Positions 62,091 to 64,000 of a stretch of 64,000 nt of DNA are shown one piece after another. This DNA comes from Herbaspirillum huttiense. GTDB lineage: Bacteria > Pseudomonadota > Gammaproteobacteria > Burkholderiales > Burkholderiaceae_D. Within the stretch, counting starts at the first letter, position 1; each line of letters opens with the position of its first letter. Made by a program: the position numbers and the translations under genes. The notes below the pieces were generated by a model. It was not told where the DNA came from. It ran no database searches and saw only the letters and a program-made list of their open reading frames with translations. The stretch spans positions 3,038,001-3,102,000 of the forward strand of contig NZ_CP037993.1 of NCBI RefSeq assembly GCF_004367745.1. Reading direction: 5' to 3'.

Positions 62091-63182
62091 ATGTGGCATT
62101 TCCATAATCCTGTCGAGCTCCATGCCGGTGTCGGCAGCCTCGCACAATTGCCGCAGCTGCTGGCCGGCCGGCCCGCATTGCTGATCACCTTTCCCGAAGC
62201 CGCTGCCCTGGGGCTGCAACAGAAGGTTGCCGACCTGCTGGGCCCGCAACTGGTTGGCATCGACAACAGCGTCCTGCCCAATCCTGACGTGAGCTGGCTC
62301 ACCGGCATGCACCAGCGCCTGTGGCAGCGCCACGCCGAGGTACCCTGCCTGATCGCCCTCGGGGGCGGCAGCGTCATCGATTGCGCCAAGGCCATGCTGG
62401 CGCCCACGCCGTCGGGACGCTTTGACGAACTGCTAGCGCATCTGCGCGAAGACACCCCCTTTGAACCCGACCCGGCGCATCTGAAATCGCTCATTGCCAT
62501 CCCCACCACGGCCGGCACCGGCAGCGAAGTCACGCCCTGGGCCACGCTGTGGGATGCGCAGGGCGGGCGCAAGTATTCACTGCATCGCCCCTGGACCTGG
62601 CCGCAGGCCGCCATCATCGATGCCAGCCTGATGCTGAGCCTGCCTGCACCGGCAACGCTGGCCAGCGGCCTGGATGCGCTCTCCCACGCGCTGGAGGCGA
62701 TCTGGAACGTGCATCGCAACCCGGTCTCCTCGACCCTGGCCAGCAGCGCCGCCCGCGCCATCGTGGCCACGCTGCCGGCGCTCGTCCGCCAGCCTGACGA
62801 CCTGGCCCTGCGCGAACAGATGGCATTGGCTGCGCTCCAGGCCGGCCTGGCCTTTTCCAATACCCGGACTGCGCTGGCGCACTCCTTGTCCTATGACATC
62901 ACGCTGCAGCGCGGTGTCCCGCACGGCATCGCCTGTTCCTTCTCGCTGCCGCACATCCTGCGCCTGGCGATGGGGCGCGACAGCGCGGTCGATGCCCTGT
63001 TGCTGCAGATCTTCGATGCCACAAGTACCGAGCAGGCCGTCGCGCGCCTGGCCGGCTTGCTCGAATCGCTGGGCGTGTCCACCGACCCGGCCCACTATGG
63101 CCTGCAAGACCGCTGGGAAGCGGCCCTGCAGGCAGCGCTGTGCGGACCGCGCGGACGCAACTTCATCGCCGCCCGCCACTGA
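62091..63182 (+). CDS. Phosphonate-associated iron-containing alcohol dehydrogenase
   Basis: This 363-residue group III (iron-containing) alcohol dehydrogenase shows GGGSVIDCAKAM for the nucleotide, PTTAGTGSEVTPWAT and metal-ligand residues in DALSHALEAIW and HGIACSFSLP. It is of the type found in phosphonate operons (phosphonoacetaldehyde reductase/PsrA-like, TIGR03405). I chose the ATG at 62,091, preceded by AAGAAGAG; an in-frame ATG at 62,040 overlaps phnE. It would interconvert phosphonoacetaldehyde and hydroxyethylphosphonate, or oxidise a phosphonoalcohol feeding PhnX. Confidence 0.83.
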   Translation: MWHFHNPVELHAGVGSLAQLPQLLAGRPALLITFPEAAALGLQQKVADLLGPQLVGIDNSVLPNPDVSWLTGMHQRLWQRHAEVPCLIALGGGSVIDCAKAMLAPTPSGRFDELLAHLREDTPFEPDPAHLKSLIAIPTTAGTGSEVTPWATLWDAQGGRKYSLHRPWTWPQAAIIDASLMLSLPAPATLASGLDALSHALEAIWNVHRNPVSSTLASSAARAIVATLPALVRQPDDLALREQMALAALQAGLAFSNTRTALAHSLSYDITLQRGVPHGIACSFSLPHILRLAMGRDSAVDALLLQIFDATSTEQAVARLAGLLESLGVSTDPAHYGLQDRWEAALQAALCGPRGRNFIAARH

Positions 63183-63213
63183 CTTCTGCTGACTCACTTT
63201 CAAGGAAAATCCC

Positions 63214-64000
63214 ATGCACCCATCTCTCGCCCGTCCGCGCAACCTGCAAGCCGTCATCTTCGACTGGGCCGGTACACTGGTCGACTTCGGTTCGCTGGCG
63301 CCCACGCAAATCTTCGTCGATGCCTTCAAGAGCTTCGGCATCAACCTCACCCTGCAACAGGCACGCGGCCCCATGGGCCTGTCCAAGTGGCAGCATATCC
63401 GCGTGCTGCTGGACGATACGGCCATCGCGGCGCAGTGGCAGCAGCAGAGCGGCCGGGCGCCCACCGATGCGGATGTCGATGCCATCTATGCCCGCTTCAT
63501 GCCGATGCAGATCGCCAAGGTCGGCCAGTATTCGCAGCCCATCGCGGGCGCGGCGCAGGTGCTGGCCTGGCTGCGCGGCCAGGGTCTCAAAATCGGTTCC
63601 TGCTCCGGCTATCCGCGCCAGGTGCTGGATGTGCTGCTGCCGATGGCGGCCGAGGAAGGCCTGCGCCCCGACCACGTGGTGGCCGGCGACGAACTGGAGG
63701 CCGGTGGCCGTCCGGGCCCCTACATGGCGCTGGCCAACGTACTGGCGCTGCAGATCGATGACGTGGCCTGTTGCATCAAGGTCGACGATACGGTGCCGGG
63801 AATTGAGGAAGGTATTCGCGCCGGCATGTGGAGCGTTGGCCTCTCCCTTTCGGGCAATGAAGTGGGGCTCACGCGTGCCGAACTGGACGCCTCGCCGACC
63901 GAGGAAATCGAGCGCCTCAAGACACACGCCGAAACACGCCTGCTCGCCGCCGGCGCGCACTACGTGATCGATTCGGTGGCCGACCTGCCGCAGATCGTGG
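63214..64000 (+). CDS. phnX: Phosphonoacetaldehyde hydrolase PhnX, 3' end outside window
   Basis: The gene starts at 63,214 (AAGGAAAATCCC upstream) and runs off the window with at least 262 residues visible, of about 270 expected. It is a HAD-superfamily enzyme: FDWAGTLVDFGS (nucleophile Asp, with the second Asp replaced by Ala as is usual in PhnX), SCSGYPRQVLD and VKVDDT-like IKVDDTVPGI. The Schiff-base lysine should lie in the cap domain near LSKWQHI. It splits phosphonoacetaldehyde to acetaldehyde and phosphate. phnW is presumably beyond the window. Confidence 0.94.
   Translation, partial: MHPSLARPRNLQAVIFDWAGTLVDFGSLAPTQIFVDAFKSFGINLTLQQARGPMGLSKWQHIRVLLDDTAIAAQWQQQSGRAPTDADVDAIYARFMPMQIAKVGQYSQPIAGAAQVLAWLRGQGLKIGSCSGYPRQVLDVLLPMAAEEGLRPDHVVAGDELEAGGRPGPYMALANVLALQIDDVACCIKVDDTVPGIEEGIRAGMWSVGLSLSGNEVGLTRAELDASPTEEIERLKTHAETRLLAAGAHYVIDSVADLPQIV

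Overview
The window is high-GC chromosomal DNA from a betaproteobacterium. The gene order tig-clpP-clpX-lon-hupB, the split hpnC / hpnD-hpnE squalene genes, the mltG-tmk-holB-tatD run and the protein sequences suggest Oxalobacteraceae, most like Herbaspirillum. That assignment is inference; there is no rRNA gene here to settle it.

Layout. 1-5,154: the 3' end of a spore-coat-U/fimbrial type gene, an orphan 2-oxoglutarate-dehydrogenase E1-like gene and a chemoreceptor. 5,546-15,654: a partly duplicated tRNA-Asp end, tRNA-Asp and tRNA-Val, then the protein quality-control block hupB-lon-clpX-clpP-tig on the minus strand. An intact IS3-family element sits between clpP and clpX, inside the loop of what had been an intrinsic terminator. 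CreA-like and DUF1653 genes and tRNA-Leu(UAG) follow. 15,632-19,246: a small AT-rich island inserted at the 3' end of tRNA-Leu. It is bounded by an imperfect copy of the tRNA end, has no integrase, and carries an anti-phage dCTP-deaminase type gene, an unrecognised membrane/coiled-coil gene and a possible small membrane ORF. 19,759-23,283: a large RTX protein with three papain-like repeats. 23,602-29,455: hopanoid-precursor genes hpnC and hpnD-hpnE, separated by an HDOD gene, and an lldD-like oxidase.

29,534-38,138: housekeeping genes (ankyrin protein, tatD, a RegBA-like redox two-component pair, holB, tmk, mltG; divergent ygfZ, DUF4936 and NRDE genes). 38,367-50,861: two divergent transcription units that look like one organophosphate-scavenging locus. 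One unit is TonB-dependent receptor-exbB-exbD-tonB-phospholipase C-glycerophosphodiesterase. The other is a LacI-type regulator followed by ugpB-ugpA-ugpE. Two near-identical palindromes lie in the shared promoter region. 50,913-59,336: a DJ-1/PfpI protein with a divergent LysR gene, a PIN-domain toxin-antitoxin pair, dctA, a second chemoreceptor and small enzymes. 59,335-64,000: a phosphonate locus: a LysR regulator, then phnD-phnC-phnE, a phosphonoacetaldehyde-type iron alcohol dehydrogenase and phnX, which runs off the window.

The most interesting parts are the integrase-less tRNA-Leu defence island, the IS element that splits the clpP-clpX terminator, the triple papain-like RTX protein whose middle repeat has lost its cysteine, and the LacI-controlled phospholipid/glycerophosphodiester uptake locus that lacks its own ABC ATPase gene.
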